Shown here piece by piece: positions 12,317 to 25,472 of a DNA stretch of 64,000 nt. The DNA comes from Nautilus pompilius (taxonomy: Eukaryota > Mollusca > Cephalopoda > Nautilida > Nautilidae): assembly GCA_018389105.1 (NCBI GenBank), contig JACATO010000311.1, forward strand, positions 2,376,001 to 2,440,000. The letters run 5' to 3'. A model generated the notes under the pieces. The model was not told the origin of the DNA, did no database searches, and worked only from the letters and a program-made list of their open reading frames with translations. The number at the start of each line of letters is the position of its first letter. Positions within the stretch are counted from its first letter, which is position 1. A program made the translations under genes and the position numbers.

Positions 12317-15300
12317 CTAAATACAAACAAATGCTACTGAGAAGATAAACCAACTTTTAAATTCAATAATCTGCCCCCTCCCCATCTCAAACATAGGACA
12401 AATAATAGCTAACAACAACAAATAACATGGTTTAACAACAACAACTGCAAAAGCCATTTCTGGAATTTTCAAGTTACTACACAGACTTTTAAAAAAAATT
12501 GGGTGAAGACGCATTAAAAACTTTTATCAATAGACAAACATACATTTACTAAATCATTAAAATAGAATCATTTAAAGAGAGATGGAGGTTGCCATCATAC
12601 TTTCATTTATTACCTCTTGTAACTTGAGAACCCTCTCCCCCAAAACTAAAAGAAAGTTAAACTTATAAAGAATTTTGCTTCCCTCTAAATATTTTAATGT
12701 GTAATTGCCAAATTCAATATGCAAGTATAGGGAGTTTAATTTTTTCTAATTATTTACTAACTAAGATCATTCATTTTCCAAATCATTCTGATAAAAAATC
12801 TTTGCATTCCTTTTATATTTCTATTAACATATGCATCATTTGAATAACTTCTAAAATTTATTAAGAGACATACCTACCAATTAATTCAGTCTGAAAATAA
12901 TGTACCAGGACTGTACTTATAACTGTCCAAAGTATTTCATTTGGCAACAAAAATTGTGGTACCAATGTATAAGAAGCCTTATGTAATTAGTTATAGCCAT
13001 ATGCACATAACAGAAAGTCAGAGAAAGTATAGGTTTTCCAAGTGAGCATGCAGTCAAAATAAGTATTTCAAAATTAAAGTCTTTCTTACTACTATACACA
13101 TGAAGAGCGTGCTTGTAGACTAAACTTGGAAATCAAGGGTTCCATAAATAGCTCAAGAAAGTTTAAAATGCCACCATGACTGAGAGAGATCAAATAACAG
13201 TAAAAAAAAAAAAAAAAAATCCCCAACACATCAGTGCCATTTGACAACTGTGGGTGTAGTAAATACCTAAAAATGTTGTTGAGACACTGAAAGAGAATGA
13301 TAAATTGACTGTGATGAGATACTCCAGGCAGAGATTACAGAAAACAAAACATGTCCACTGTGGGGTCAGAGAAGGCTAGCTGCAGCAAAAAAATTATGAG
13401 TCTTTACTCTAGGCACAAACCTAAGGCAACATCAGAGATAGTAATGGCCAAAAAATGAAACAAGATTTCCAGAGATCAGATTCTGTTTGATTTAGCAACC
13501 ATAAACCCGATTTCTCATGCTAAAGACCAAATCAAATAAAGCTTCCTGCAGGATGTTTTTGAGCAATTGCTATCATTTGCTGGTTAAAAAACTAATAGCA
13601 TATATCACACAGCTATCTGTTTACAAAAAATCCCTGATAAATGAGTACACAGAAGAGGACTGACCATATTTTCAAGAAAGACTACACATTTTCTCTGCCT
13701 CAAGTGATCACAAAATTATGAGAGACAGAGTGCAGAGTTAACTGGCCTAAAATGTCATTTTGCTAAGATTGGGAGCTAATGGATGTTATTTCCATCTACT
13801 GGAAAAAAGTGATTAGTAACTTAGTAATACGTAAGTTTCATTACTGATAGACAGTAGTAGTCATAGCCAAAATACTAATCTATAGTATTTTTAAAGCAGC
13901 TATTTTACTAGGTAAATCATTCTATAAAATTACAAGATGGTTGATGAGTAGTTGTTTCATCTAATCCTTGAACATTCACTTGCCTAGACAACCTCGTTGA
14001 TCTACTAATTGTATCATTCAGTTCAAGTTCTAAGACAACAACAACACTAGCAGAATACTGGTCAGTACTGTCCAAAAAGCAAGTAATGCAGCATCAGTCC
14101 CATAAAAATAATCTCTCCATATTTCCACCACATTAGCTTTTTTTTTTTAAATTTAAGTTATTCCAAGATAGGTAATCATGTATAAATAATAAAAAGTACA
14201 ATATTTTGCCAATTAAAGAAAGAAAACAACAAAAATTACAACTTTCCACACATCCAAAAACTGGTAACCACAGGAGAACTTTGGTACAGCACCAGTTTGT
14301 GTTATTACCTAAAAGCCATTGTCAACAATGAGAAGATATGTATAAACACCAAACCATCAGTTATTGGCATCACAAAATAACTTGGATCAATGTTTCACTC
14401 TCGCCTCATCACAAAAATGACACCGGATCAGTGGAGCCCCCTTTTAGTAACTCATCTACCAAAAATAAGTACAAGTTGTTCGATCCCCCACTAAGAACTT
14501 CTGAAATACTTCAAACACAACTTGTTAGCACCAAGCTATTGCTGAGAAATTCCTTTTAACTATGCCATTGTTTTTTAATTGAAACAGAAAATGTATCTGT
14601 CCAAAAAAATGAAAAATATTAATGAAAAAACAAATAAATAATAGTATTAGTATTAAACTGATGAACACTTTGTCCAAAATAGAGATTAGAAAAAGTTGTG
14701 GAATTCTAAGTGCGCAGACGCTAGTTAAAAATGCAATTTTAGGTGTTGTTTTGTTGTTTGTTTTTACCTCATGTAGCTTCTTTTATTTTTTATGGTCAAA
14801 CAGCTGAATTCAGAGAATCAAAAAAAAAATATATCCATTAATCCTTACACTACTGCAAACAAGAGAATGAGTACAAGTGATCACTAATGTCAGCTTCTTT
14901 ATGAACTGCAGTAAAACTGTTGCAGTCTCTTCTGATGCAACTTACCTGACTGACACATTTTAGCCTTTTAATGAAAAAGGAACATGTAATGGGAAGCATG
15001 ACAAACCACAATGTAATTATATTATAATTTGTTTTTGCATGTCTGTGCCACCAAGGCCTAATTCTTCTAGTGCCAGTTTCATAAAACAATGCTTACAGAA
15101 TTCAATCTATGAAGTTAAGTATATTACTCTAATTGCTAAACATATTTTAATAGGTTTTCTTAAGTATCTGCAGAATTTGATAACCCAGTGTTACAGGTAG
15201 GTTTTCAAACGGGCATGGTAAATATTATAAAACAGGGCACATCGCGTGCAGTCACAGTGCGGAAGCATGGTATTGTGGGCACATTTATTTGCATTAATGA

Positions 15301-17961
15301 CAAGACAAATTTGATAAATAAAGTTTAATACTAGTATGATGTAGGTGTTAAGTGAAGTATTACTAACTTATGCAATCATACAAACCTACAAGTTCACATT
15401 TATTTGCAACAAAGTCAATGCATGTATATATACATTTACAAGTTCTCATAATATAATGAAATGCAATAGCTTTAATTGACGACCTTGAATTAGGCTAGAT
15501 TGTATGTTAAAACGTTGAAGAAAAATACTCTTAAGACTGCCGCTCTTTTGTTAGGTCTTTTGTGTACTCGTGCTATGCTTCGAAGCGTAAACTAAATGGC
15601 GTATAATGCGCACGCGCACAAGTTACAACTCCGCAGAGCGGCTGGAAAATTCCCGCCAGGGGACGCTCAAAAAGTTCTGCATGCGGCGGTTGTATACCTG
15701 TACAAAAAGGAAAATCGGGCTTTGTGTTTTGCACCATTTGGGGCATGGCATTGTAAATTTAGGGCATGTCATTGTACAAAGAGGCATGGCGCTGTAGACC
15801 AGAGGCATGGTGTGGCGCCATGCTAAAAAGGGCTAGCTGGAACTCTGTAACCTAATGATTTTATTCATGTTCATTACAAATCAATACTCATGTATCTTCT
15901 CATTTACAAGTCCTGAACAAGAGATAGTTTTCATAATAAAATAAAACTAGAAATCTGCTTCTATTGTTACAGATAAGCCTTTTATGATAAAGGAGTAAAA
16001 AGAAACGAACTGCATTTTAAATCCTGTAACAAAAAACAAACAAACAACAAAAAATAGGGGAGACAATCTTGTTTCCACAAATGACATATCTGCTTCATTC
16101 AACTATGTTCATATAAGAGACCATCTTAAAATCAAATCTGAATTATTCATTTACTAATAAATACTCTCTCTCTATAAATATATATATATTTTTTTAAAAT
16201 CATTATACTGGGTTTCATGGAAAGGAATAATTTATGTTAAGCTTCCTGTAAAACTGCTGCTCCAATTCATCAATATAAGCACCTCTGCTAGACCATTTTA
16301 GTCTGGCTGCAACAAGCAAAGATAACTCCCAGAAAATAGATATTCATTGCAGTGTGAAATCAACTAAATGCTCTAGTTGAACCACATTAACATGGAAACT
16401 AAAAATATCCTCCTCTTCTACTACAATCAATAACTGGTTCTATTTCAGCAATGACTGACTGCTACAGCACCAAGCTTCTGTCTGTCTTATTCAGCTGAAC
16501 AACAGCTAGATTTTCTAATCAGCTCCCTTCACATCTCATTATTTTTAGTTGCACATAAAACCCTGTTGACAGCAGACTAAGGGTTTTTTTAGGATGCCAG
16601 TTCATCTTGAGAAGTGTCTAGCAGAAAGCTAACCTACATCCCTAGCTATCTCCAAATAAACTTAGATTTCTTGAACTTTTGAAAATGCTAAAAATATACT
16701 GAAAGCTAGGTTGCTTAGATATTTTTAACCTACAGTTATCAGTATACAGAGAGGTAATTGAGAGATCATTGTTGTTTTTTTTCTTTTTAATTCAATATCT
16801 TTTAGCAATATTGCTGCCACAAAGTATTGGGTATTACTTTCATGAGCATTAATGACAATAGCACACAGTAATGTAATGTCATAAAACAATTATCATATCA
16901 ATAACAGAAGTAAAGCTGCTTGAAAAAAAAAATGAATGTACTCATAAGATTACAAGATAGATGGACTTTCCAAGTAGTGGCAAGCAAAATCAACACCATT
17001 AGCTAGCTGAATATTAAGACAAAGTATAACTTATTTTGTCTATAACTTTTGTACTAAATGCTCAATGAATCAAGGCCAAAACATGCAACTTTTTATTTGT
17101 GAACAAGTAGAATGCTAACAAATGGTTAAAAATCAACACAGTTGGTAGGTATTTCATATCGAAGAACTGGTTGGAATGTATTTATATTAGAAAGCACCTG
17201 GAACTGATGTACTTAGACTTTTTAAGGATATAAGAGCTAGGAATTACTGTATATAGCCAGACATTCAGAACAATACAAAATTTGATAAATAAAAACAAGA
17301 TACAATTTAATGATTTCCTGTCATGCATTATATATGAGAAAATCCACAGCTTCAGTAATAACAGAAAATTTAATATACACAATTAAACTGTCTGAAATCC
17401 ATCAAGCCTACAAGAGAAAAGGATCCAGTTTCTTTTCCAGCACAGTAATTTCTGTAGGTATCATGTTATAGCTGCTACAAGTGTAAGAAATACTGAAATA
17501 TATCAGCTTCATATTTAAAAACTGTAATTCTACCCTATTTTTTATTTGTCTTTTTTGCTGTTTCACATTAAGAATTTGTCATACTCTTTCTTCACAGGCA
17601 TTAGTAATATATCATATGATACACTTTCACAATTCATTCACCTGTGAAAATTTTATATATTTGATAATTTCTTCGTTGTTTTGTTTTTTTTCAACTTCTT
17701 TTTTTTTTTTCAATTTAACTATTAGCTTGATGTTTGTGAGAACAAACAAAACAAACATTTTATTCAGAATGTGACTGTTTTTTTCAATATCCAGTGATGT
17801 AACAGAAGCCATCTTCTCAAGCCTTAGAATTTACGGTTAACTACCCTGAAATACAACCAGTGGATATTGCCCTTCAATTCTCTATAATGGCAGAAATGAC
17901 TAACAAGGGCTTAAAAAAAAAAAACAACAAAACTAACAACATTTTTTTCTTTTATTATTAC
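12317..17961 (-). other. Trio intron (about 5.6 kb)
   Basis: Bounded by the donor GTTTCAG|gtaataat of the linker exon and the acceptor of the RKWL exon. It contains no recognisable transposon coding sequence. The only structured part is the CpG-dense, tandem-repeat block at about 15590-15830. Short AT dinucleotide runs occur near 16177-16192. Confidence 0.75.
15590..15830. promoter_or_regulatory. CpG-dense, promoter-like patch with tandem GGCATGG repeats
   Basis: CpG is rare in the surrounding intron, but this patch is packed with it. It contains TGCGCACGCGCA (15607-15618), an exact fit to the palindromic NRF-1 consensus YGCGCAYGCGCR, and 10 bases upstream AAATGGCG, like the core of a YY1 site. 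At 15742-15824 the motif GGCATGG(C/T) recurs four times with 21-, 20- and 21-bp spacing, mostly followed by ATTGTA, and the last unit closes with an inverted CCATGC. A related GCATGGTATTGTG occurs about 470 bases upstream, near 15267. No TATA box or long conserved ORF is seen. It could be an intragenic promoter, or the internal part of an unrecognised transposon (GTTACAG near 15191 and CTGTAAC near 15845 are inverted). Function is inferred from composition and motifs only. Confidence 0.4.
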
Positions 17962-18061
17962 CTGAAACTACTCCTCCGTTTAGTAACTGGTGATGCTGAA
18001 GAGTTGTTTAGGGAAGCATTAGAAGCATTTGGACTTGCCTCTGTGGAATTCCCCGAAGAAT
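17962..18061 (-). CDS. trio: Trio/Kalirin RhoGEF, Ser/Asn-rich linker exon
   Basis: A 100-nt exon on the minus strand with acceptor acattttcag|ATTCTTC and donor AGTTTCAG|gtaataat. It begins with two bases completing an Asp codon and ends with two bases of an Arg codon, so it joins the SH3 exon (phase 1) and the RKWL exon (phase 2) without a shift. The product is a short disordered linker rich in Ser, Asn and Ala (SSGNSTEASPNASNASLNNS) followed by a basic end (KRRSSFR). It corresponds in position to the Ser/Pro-rich spacer between SH3 and RKWL in vertebrate Trio. The RRSS motif could be a basophilic kinase target (inference). Its length is not divisible by three, so skipping it would break the frame; it is probably constitutive. 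The plus-strand ORF over it is an antisense shadow. Confidence 0.88.
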
Positions 18062-19009
18062 CTGAAAATGTACAAATAACCACTATCAGGTATCCATTCT
18101 CAGCAGCCTACATTAACCATTAACACAGCTAGTTGCTATATATATATATTTTTTTTAAAAATTACCTGATGATAATGTAAATAAACCCTGTAAATACATT
18201 TCATAAAACAATATTCAAAAATAAAGTTGTTAAAACAATATAATAATGCATCTAAATTAATAATACTTATATATGAACTAATGATATAATAAATGGTTTT
18301 AAAGTCTTATCTGATCTGTAAGTTTTATATATAAGGTCTTTTACATGGTGTTTTTCAGTCTTGAGTTCCACAAAGCTGCAAGGAAAGCTCAGTCTACAAA
18401 ACAAGAGTGCCTTGGGAATTTGCAGTTAAAATCTAATTCAGCTAAGAGAAATTGGAACTGGAGGAAAGGACAATAATAAACAAACCATGTTTAATAATTC
18501 CTCCCACCTCAGATTTTATGGATTTTTAAAAATTAAGCTGCTTCTAAATTTGTGTTGAGCATCAAGTAAAGTTATCAAACTAAAAAAATCAGTAACATAA
18601 AACACCTATGCATTCCATCTTCAGTAAATACACAAATAAAAAGACTGGATAGATACAGGACTTGTTAAGAATTGCACATCAGTGTATCACCATTCTTGTG
18701 ATATTCTTGCCAAATTTTCTGCTATCCCAGAGAACTAGCAGAAGTTAAATGTTATCCACAGCAACATATATACATGTATGTATTTATGGAGCCAAGTTTT
18801 TCTTTGATAATACATTTTCAAAGTATTAAAAAATTTATTAATTCTTCACTCAGTCAATTAAAATGAAGCAACTTTGAATTACCATGCATCAAAGAAAGAG
18901 TATAGTCCTTAAAAAGAGAGAGAAAGAGATTTCCTATCTTCTGTTAAATTCTGAACAAAAATGAGCAACATGTTCTAAGAAAATATTCAGTTTTACTCTT
19001 GTCATGATT

Positions 19010-19292
19010 GTCCAATTGTAGACTAATAGACTGGGCCCAAGTTAGATTCCACAGGAGTCCAGTATACCTCTCTAGGAAGGTTTCTTCTTTACCAGCTGAC
19101 TATCTGGGTTTTCTTTGAGTACTCCAGTTTTCTCCCATATCTAAAACAGAAGTTCTTATAAGGCTTTCACTGTCAATAGCTGAAGTGACGGCATCTCATG
19201 GTGTACAATTAACAACACTTCCTGGTATAAAACCGTGACACTATGTTCCTTCAACAGGGTTGTCTTCCTTGTAGACAGTGTACAATACATCA
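19010..19292 (+). repeat. tRNA-derived SINE-like copy A
   Basis: The head resembles a decayed tRNA promoter: a B-box-like AGTTAGATTCC follows an A-box-like region. The body has the family core TTTTCTCCCATATCTAAAA, and the tail CAACAGGGTTGTCTTCCTTG matches the tail CACCAGGGTTGTTTCCCTTG of the copy at 51.6 kb. Ends are approximate. Confidence 0.65.
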
Positions 19293-21836
19293 ACTTATCT
19301 CACTCAAATATTCCATGTTTACTAAAGGTTTTTAATAATTTTTCATGAAGAACCCTACATAATCTACTGTTGCTCATCACATTCAATAAAGAAAAAAGAC
19401 TCATTTAAAAATTGGCCAAAGTAAATGTTTAAAAAATCTGTTTTAAAGCATGTCATTGCTGCTGCTGTTCTTTAATGAAACATTTGTAGAGACTTAGGCA
19501 GAAAAAAAAAAGAAGTGAAAGTTAAGGCCAACCTGTCAGATACTTCTGAGGAATGCTAGGTAAAAGCAGTTCCACAAGAAAATAAACAGAAGTTGAAAAT
19601 GTTATGTGGAGAAAAGCCTGGTTATGAGAAATGCTGGTCTGACAGCTTCATTAAAGCCTATTACATTTCCTGTCCATACTTGTCTAAGCAAGATGAAAGT
19701 AAATATTGGATGAGAAGGAAAAAAAGTTGTTAAGCAGACTGGCTGAGATAGAATGTTGTAAACTCAAAATAAGTAAACATTAAGGTGAAGGGAAGGTGAA
19801 AATCAAGAGCAATTTCCTATGTACAAGTTAAAAAAAAAAAGAATATTAAAAACAAACAAATTGAAGAATTTCTAAATAAACTTTTTCATCATTTAGTTTC
19901 TAGGGGAGCCCTCTCCTATTATCTCTTCTTATCTAAAAACTACTTGGATAAATAACATGAAATTTCAAATAAAATACAAATAAACAAACAATCCTGGAAA
20001 TTATGAGCAGCCAAAACCAGGTTTACATTTAATTCTTTCTAAATCACAAAAGTAATCACTGTATTATTCCCACAGGATAGTGTGACCAGCCAACCACAGA
20101 ATATCAGCTGTTTCCCCAACTTACCTAGATCATACATTATACATAACTTTAAAAAGTATACAACCAAAATGTATGAAAAAGAATATTTTAAGAAACAGTC
20201 ACAGTATCTATCAATAACACATATGTATGTCATTGGGTGTAGAGACTATATACGGCAAGTTGGATCTTTACAATATCCCTGACCAAATAAATTGACCACA
20301 GGACACCAATAATGCATATCAGAAACCGAGCAAACTGCCCAGAAAACCCCTTCAGAATTCTTCTGATTAAAGTAAACCTTACCTATGACAAGAAAGCACA
20401 TTATGCACTATACTATCACTCAACAGCTTATCCAACACTAATTTCTTAATTTAAATTTTAAAATTTGAATATTTAAATACCATTATTTAAATTCTTTTGT
20501 AAAAATTTTGCATTCTATTCAAGGGCAATATTTTTGCAGGTTATCCTCCTTTAAAACTGTAAACACTTCCCCCACCTTTGACCAGAAGTAGACAATCAGG
20601 CGCAACCATACTAGTAATTAAGATGTGGTGAACTAACTGACACTTGGTGCTGAGGATATATTACCACCACTCACTTGTAACTGTTCACTCAAATGATCAT
20701 GGCTCCGTCCTCATTAAAAATAATATTTCTAACAATTTCATTCTAAAACCATGAATCATACCTAGTTCCAATTTTCATGCCAGCTAAATGTTTCCCAAGT
20801 AATCTGATAAAATCTGTCTTAGGAAGATGTAAGTGTTGTGCAGCTGTTAGCCAATAATAGATTTCTCTTTCAAAGTCACTGTATCTTCCTAAAGAATTCA
20901 ACTTTCAGAGGGGAATCTAACTAGATCAGTAATATAAATCTGATAGTTTCATAAGCTAAAGCTATTTGACCATATTGCCAATGTCCAAAAAAAAAATACT
21001 ATTACAAGTAAATGATTTATATAAATGAGTAATTCTTGCAAAAATAAACAATTTTCTAACCACAAACAGGGTAAAAGTAGACACGCTAAATCAGAATAAA
21101 TATTGTCATATGAAATTTTCAAAAGAATACTTTTATTCTCAACAGCTAAAGCTCAAATGTTTGCTTTGTCATCTTGATGACCAAAGGAAACAAGAGTAAA
21201 AAATAACCTTGTTAATCCAATTCTCACATTTTTTACCAAACACAAACTGAGAAGAGATGCAAATTATACATATCACTTTCAACCTCATCTACTTTAATGA
21301 TGTCGAGTGAAGAAAGATAAACCCTAAAGCAAGTTATATATTTCATTTCTTCAGTTTTCCTGTTTTAATCTTTAATAAATGCACATCCTTTTTTGTACTC
21401 TTAAATCATGGGGGTTTTTTTGCTCCTAGATGGAATAATGTAGTTTGTAGAAAGGAGAGTTTTATCTGATAAACCTTTCTTAGGAAATCACATATCAAAA
21501 AAACATATGGCAATTTAAATGAAGACAATCAAAACAACAATATCATGCTGATTTGCCTCACATTCTAACTGTTGTGTGTATGCACAGGCATACATAAAAT
21601 GTTTGTAAGTGATAATTGTTTTGGTGGGTTAAATACAAAGTATGTATCTCAAAATATGGTGGCAGTTTCAGAAGATTGTTGGAAGTAAAGTAGATGCATG
21701 TACACAGATGATTTTTTTTCCTTCAGCAGCACCACCACAAACTGGTACTACATTCAAAGCCAGCCTCCTTATTTCCCTCATATACTGAAAATAAAAACTA
21801 TTTTGGGTTTATCGCTGGTAATATTTATTTAAAAAA

Positions 21837-21843
<7 letters not shown>

Positions 21844-21867
<24 letters not shown>
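21844..21867. repeat. (GACA)6 microsatellite
   Basis: Six perfect GACA units preceded by AGA-rich sequence, directly upstream of a SINE-like copy. Confidence 0.95.
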
Positions 21868-21868
<1 letters not shown>

Positions 21869-21930
21869 CCACTGCATTTATTCATTTTAAATGGCAGAAA
21901 AGCATCTTAGATTTTTCAGAACTGTTTGGT

Positions 21931-22120
21931 TGGCAGCTAGTGACACGGTGCTTAGGGCACTGGAAAGCTTTGGCTGAGGGCCAGATCAAGAATGGCTTGG
22001 ATTCTCACTCTTCTTCGCCAGTCAGTTATGTAACTTTCCTTCCACATCTAAAAATGAAGTTTTAGCAAGGATTTACCTGCCAAAATTAGTGGTGCCAGCT
22101 TAGTCTCCCTTTTTTTTATA
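21931..22120 (+). repeat. tRNA-derived SINE-like copy B
   Basis: The best-preserved head of the family: GGCAGCTAGTGACACGGTGC resembles a tRNA 5' half with A box, followed by a degenerate B-box region. The body shows CTCACTCTTCTTCGCCAGTC and CCACATCTAAAAATGAAG, shared with the other copies. The copy appears 3'-truncated, lacking the CAGGGTTGT tail. Confidence 0.65.
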
Positions 22121-22846
22121 GACTAAAATTAGGGTAATTAACTTCTTCCGTGTTTGTACTTTTTAATGAACATCCAACAATATTAAATTGCTCAAGTTAT
22201 TTAATTATTCTGTAAAATCTATATGCATAACATTTGTCCACAAAATTAATTTTTAAATGGATTATTTTGTATTAATATTCCATTATAAAAATTAAAATAA
22301 TAGTGACAGTTTCAAAACATATATAATAAATCCACCATTACCAAACAGAAGCAAAATGAGGACAGAATAAAGAGATTTGAAGTGCGACAACGTGATCAGA
22401 CAAAGATTTTGTTAAATATAAATGGTAGATTACACTTCTTCTGGGGTTTTCTGTCCAGAACACAAAATGCCATTATAAGAGAAATATGACATACAGATGA
22501 ATAATCATACACACAAGCACTCACACAGTTTTTACTTCATAGTCATACAATATTTTTAAATGCAGTATTTATCATCTTGCTTTGTTAAATGGAGCCCCCA
22601 GCAAGAATTTTTTTAATGACTTAACAACTGATCAGGTCATTAACAAAAATATGAAATAAAACTGGTTTTCAAAAGAATATTGTCCATTTGTAATAGTTGT
22701 CAGACATGCAACAAGTTAAAACATGAATGGTGTCAATTGTATTAAAGCATTTACTACCATAAAACAGCACACAGGTTACAAGTTTGTTAAAGTTTTCAAA
22801 CTTCCCCCTCAACTGAGCTTTAGATGAGAGCAAAGACCATACTTAC

Positions 22847-23099
22847 CATCTAATTCAGTACTGGTATGTGCCCCTGACACCTTGAGAATTGGGATGGGCT
22901 TAAGTGCAGACATTGGCACGAGTCCCTGGCTCGACTGCCCAACCTCGTCAGGCAATGTGCGAACAAGGCACCAGTCAGCCTGCTGCTGGCCTCCGTGCGA
23001 GACATCCACTACTTCCAACTGCTGACCTTTATGAACACTGAGTTCTGAAGTAGTGGTGGCCAAGAAATCTTCTACTACTACTGTAATATCAGATGGACC
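22847..23099 (-). CDS. trio: Trio/Kalirin RhoGEF, first SH3-domain exon
   Basis: A 253-nt minus-strand exon. The acceptor is tttctgttgcag|GGTCCATC with a good polypyrimidine tract; the donor is GAATTAGATG|gtaagt, near consensus. It starts in phase 0 and ends in phase 1, encoding 84 residues and one base. The sequence is a complete SH3 domain: an ALYDY-like strand VVVEDFLA (residues 7-14), ELSVHKGQQLEVV (19-31), the Trp-containing DWCLVR (42-47) and the GLVPMSAL strand (59-66). Order and sequence match the SH3 domain that follows DH1-PH1 in Trio, Kalirin and UNC-73; WCLVRT and GLVP are especially diagnostic. The stretch SHGGQQQA before DWCLVR differs from vertebrate homologues in sequence. SH3 domains bind Pro-rich peptides; in Trio this one is thought to modulate GEF1 activity (family knowledge). 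The residues upstream of Gly-1 in the open frame are intron. Confidence 0.93.
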
Positions 23100-25472
23100 C
23101 TGCAACAGAAACAAAAAGTACACATACAATCTGTCTTCTTTAATCCAGTTTTAAAGTTGTAATTTACAGCTTATGGCATATATCTGAGTTTTCTGAATTG
23201 TAGACTATTGTCTCCTAAATGTCAGAAAGTCTAACTATTCAGATAGTGACCTCTAAAAGTGTATTGGCAATTACAAAAGACAACAATTTATCAGCAAGGT
23301 AAACAGATGAATGAAGGTTACTGCACAATGAATGTAGTCACTGACATGGCAGGTATATCAAAAACTTGGGGTTACAGGGTGGCCACACCATAACTCTTTT
23401 ATAGTTAAAGTGCAGCTCATAGAAACATGATGATTGAACACACTTTGCAGCTCAAATTAATGACAACACACAATTTTTAAAAAGTGTTTATTGTTGAATA
23501 GTATGAAACAAGTTCAGATCTTGAGTGAAACAGTCCCCCAACTTAAAATGAAAATTAAAAGAATGAATTACAACCTGCAGATTTCATAACATGCAGTATG
23601 TGCAAACATTTATGCACAACAATCCAATTAACATGGCCAATTTAACGTTTGATTTAGAAAATTTGGCAAATGACAACAACAATTGCAGGTACCTGCACAT
23701 GCCAAGGTTTACTGTAAGTCATTCTATCCTCAAAAAAAAAAAAATCCTGACTACACCACATTGGAAAGTTCGCAAATATGATGCATGCATGAAATGATTT
23801 GACACAAAATGATTCAGCTATCAGTGTAGTGTGACAAAGTGGCTAGACATGCTCAACAAGATCTCCAAGGTGTACTGCTCGTAAGTTGTAAATATATAGT
23901 GTTAAGTGTTAACTCTATATTAAATTCATAGAAACAATGGAATCATCAACTTGTAAGAACCATGAGTATGAAGAAATCCAAAGTTTTAAGCCACAAAGGG
24001 AAGAACATTTCGCATTCATTATTATAAATGGAAAATCTTATACTTATCTAAAATGCATACTCAATCACTCACTACAAAGCAACCTACCTAAAACACCACA
24101 ACGATCAACAATTCCTCATCTAGATATTCCCCTGGATCACAATTAAGCAAAAAAAAAAAAACAAGTTTTTGCTTCTTCTTTTTTTTTACTTACCATTTAT
24201 GCATTCCTTTTGTTAAAAAATATTCTTTAATCAAAATAAATGCAAACTATGCAATATTTTCCACATTAGAGTACTAGCTTGAGGATGCTAAGCACAGAGG
24301 CCATGTAAATATCCAAATGTTTAATTGACTTTATTATGTTAAAAATACAATTTTAAATTGTAACACGCACAGTGAACAAGTATTTTGTTTAAAAACATAA
24401 GGTAATACCATCATTCTAAGTGAAAGTAAATGTTTTAAACATTTTTTAATGCTATGAGCGAAACTTAACCTCTCCTTTTACAAGAGGTACAATGTTGCAT
24501 GCTTCAGTAGCAAGACGTGTAAAGAAACAATGGGTTTAACCACTGGTGGTTGTGCCAGTTGAAATATAAATAATAATAGTAAAACTGACTGAGATGTGTT
24601 TTAGTTTTTGATAATGTTAATGACCAACAAAACAAAAAAGTTTACCTAATAGCCCCACAAGGATTCTTCAATAAACATAAAAGTAAACTGAAATAGATAA
24701 GTTCTGAGATTATAAAGCTTCTCAATAGAAAACAAAAGTTATTTAACCCACCTAAAAATCCTTTTTTTAACACTGAATAATCTTATTAGAAATGTTCAAA
24801 AGATGTTGCTCTAAAGAGAAAAGAAACTGAGAACCAACACGAAAGAAAGTTGTCTAGTAATATTGACAAAAATAGCAAAATCTTTACTTACAAGTTAATA
24901 AAAAGAAAGTAAATGGAATATTAAAAATTCATGAAAGAATGAAAGAAAACTACTTTAATATACCAGAAAAACATCTATGGAGCAGAAAGATGCAAGTAAT
25001 TACAGAAGGCATGGTTTACATCAAGACTCTTAAATCCACTGAAACTGCTGAGCCTGATAACATTCATCTGAGGGTAATAAAAGATGCTTTCTAATTTAAC
25101 TACAAATCAAAATCCATCATTATGCAAATGATATTCCCAATTTCTAAGTACGATCAAAGAGAATTTAGCTATAAATCAATTACTTCTCACCCAATAGTTT
25201 GCATTTTTTGTTGTTTTTTAAGTCTTTTATTAAAGTCAATTTACAAAACCATCCAATTAGCATATCAGGTTGAGATTCTTCTCATCAACTGTTTTAGATT
25301 TTAAAAATCTTCAAGAATTTTTGAAAAACTCAGTTAACTGATGGCTAAGTGGATGTCGCTCATTTAGACTTCAGAAAAACCTTCAAATTTTTTTATCTAG
25401 ATACAAATGCTAGCTAGATAAGGGTTTGTGTCAGATAAATGTACTCTGTTGTAGTAGTAGTAGATCAATTTA
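23100..25472. other. Upstream Trio intron, no exon recognised
   Basis: AT-rich sequence preceding the SH3 exon. Two weakly open plus-strand frames (23591-23797 and 23937-24146) look like chance. A strong minus-strand donor-like site (GGTAAGTAAAA, near 24186-24196) has no coding-like exon in front of it. Confidence 0.5.

Larger units (their letters stand above)
18062..22846 (-). other. Trio intron (about 4.8 kb)
   Basis: Runs from the donor GAATTAGATG|gtaagtat of the SH3 exon to the acceptor of the linker exon. It contains two plus-orientation SINE-like copies (about 19010-19292 and 21931-22120) and a (GACA)6 tract immediately before the second. Nothing else is recognisable. Confidence 0.78.

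Noticed and set aside
15596..15826. Overlapping plus- and minus-strand frames of 61-76 codons in the CpG-rich patch
   Set aside because: Open frames are expected in GC-rich, tandemly repeated DNA and the translations show no known domain.
17860..18123. Plus-strand 87-codon frame with a plausible-looking C-terminus (DAEELFREALEAFGL)
   Set aside because: It is antisense to the Trio linker exon; the sense strand has splice sites and exact phase compatibility.
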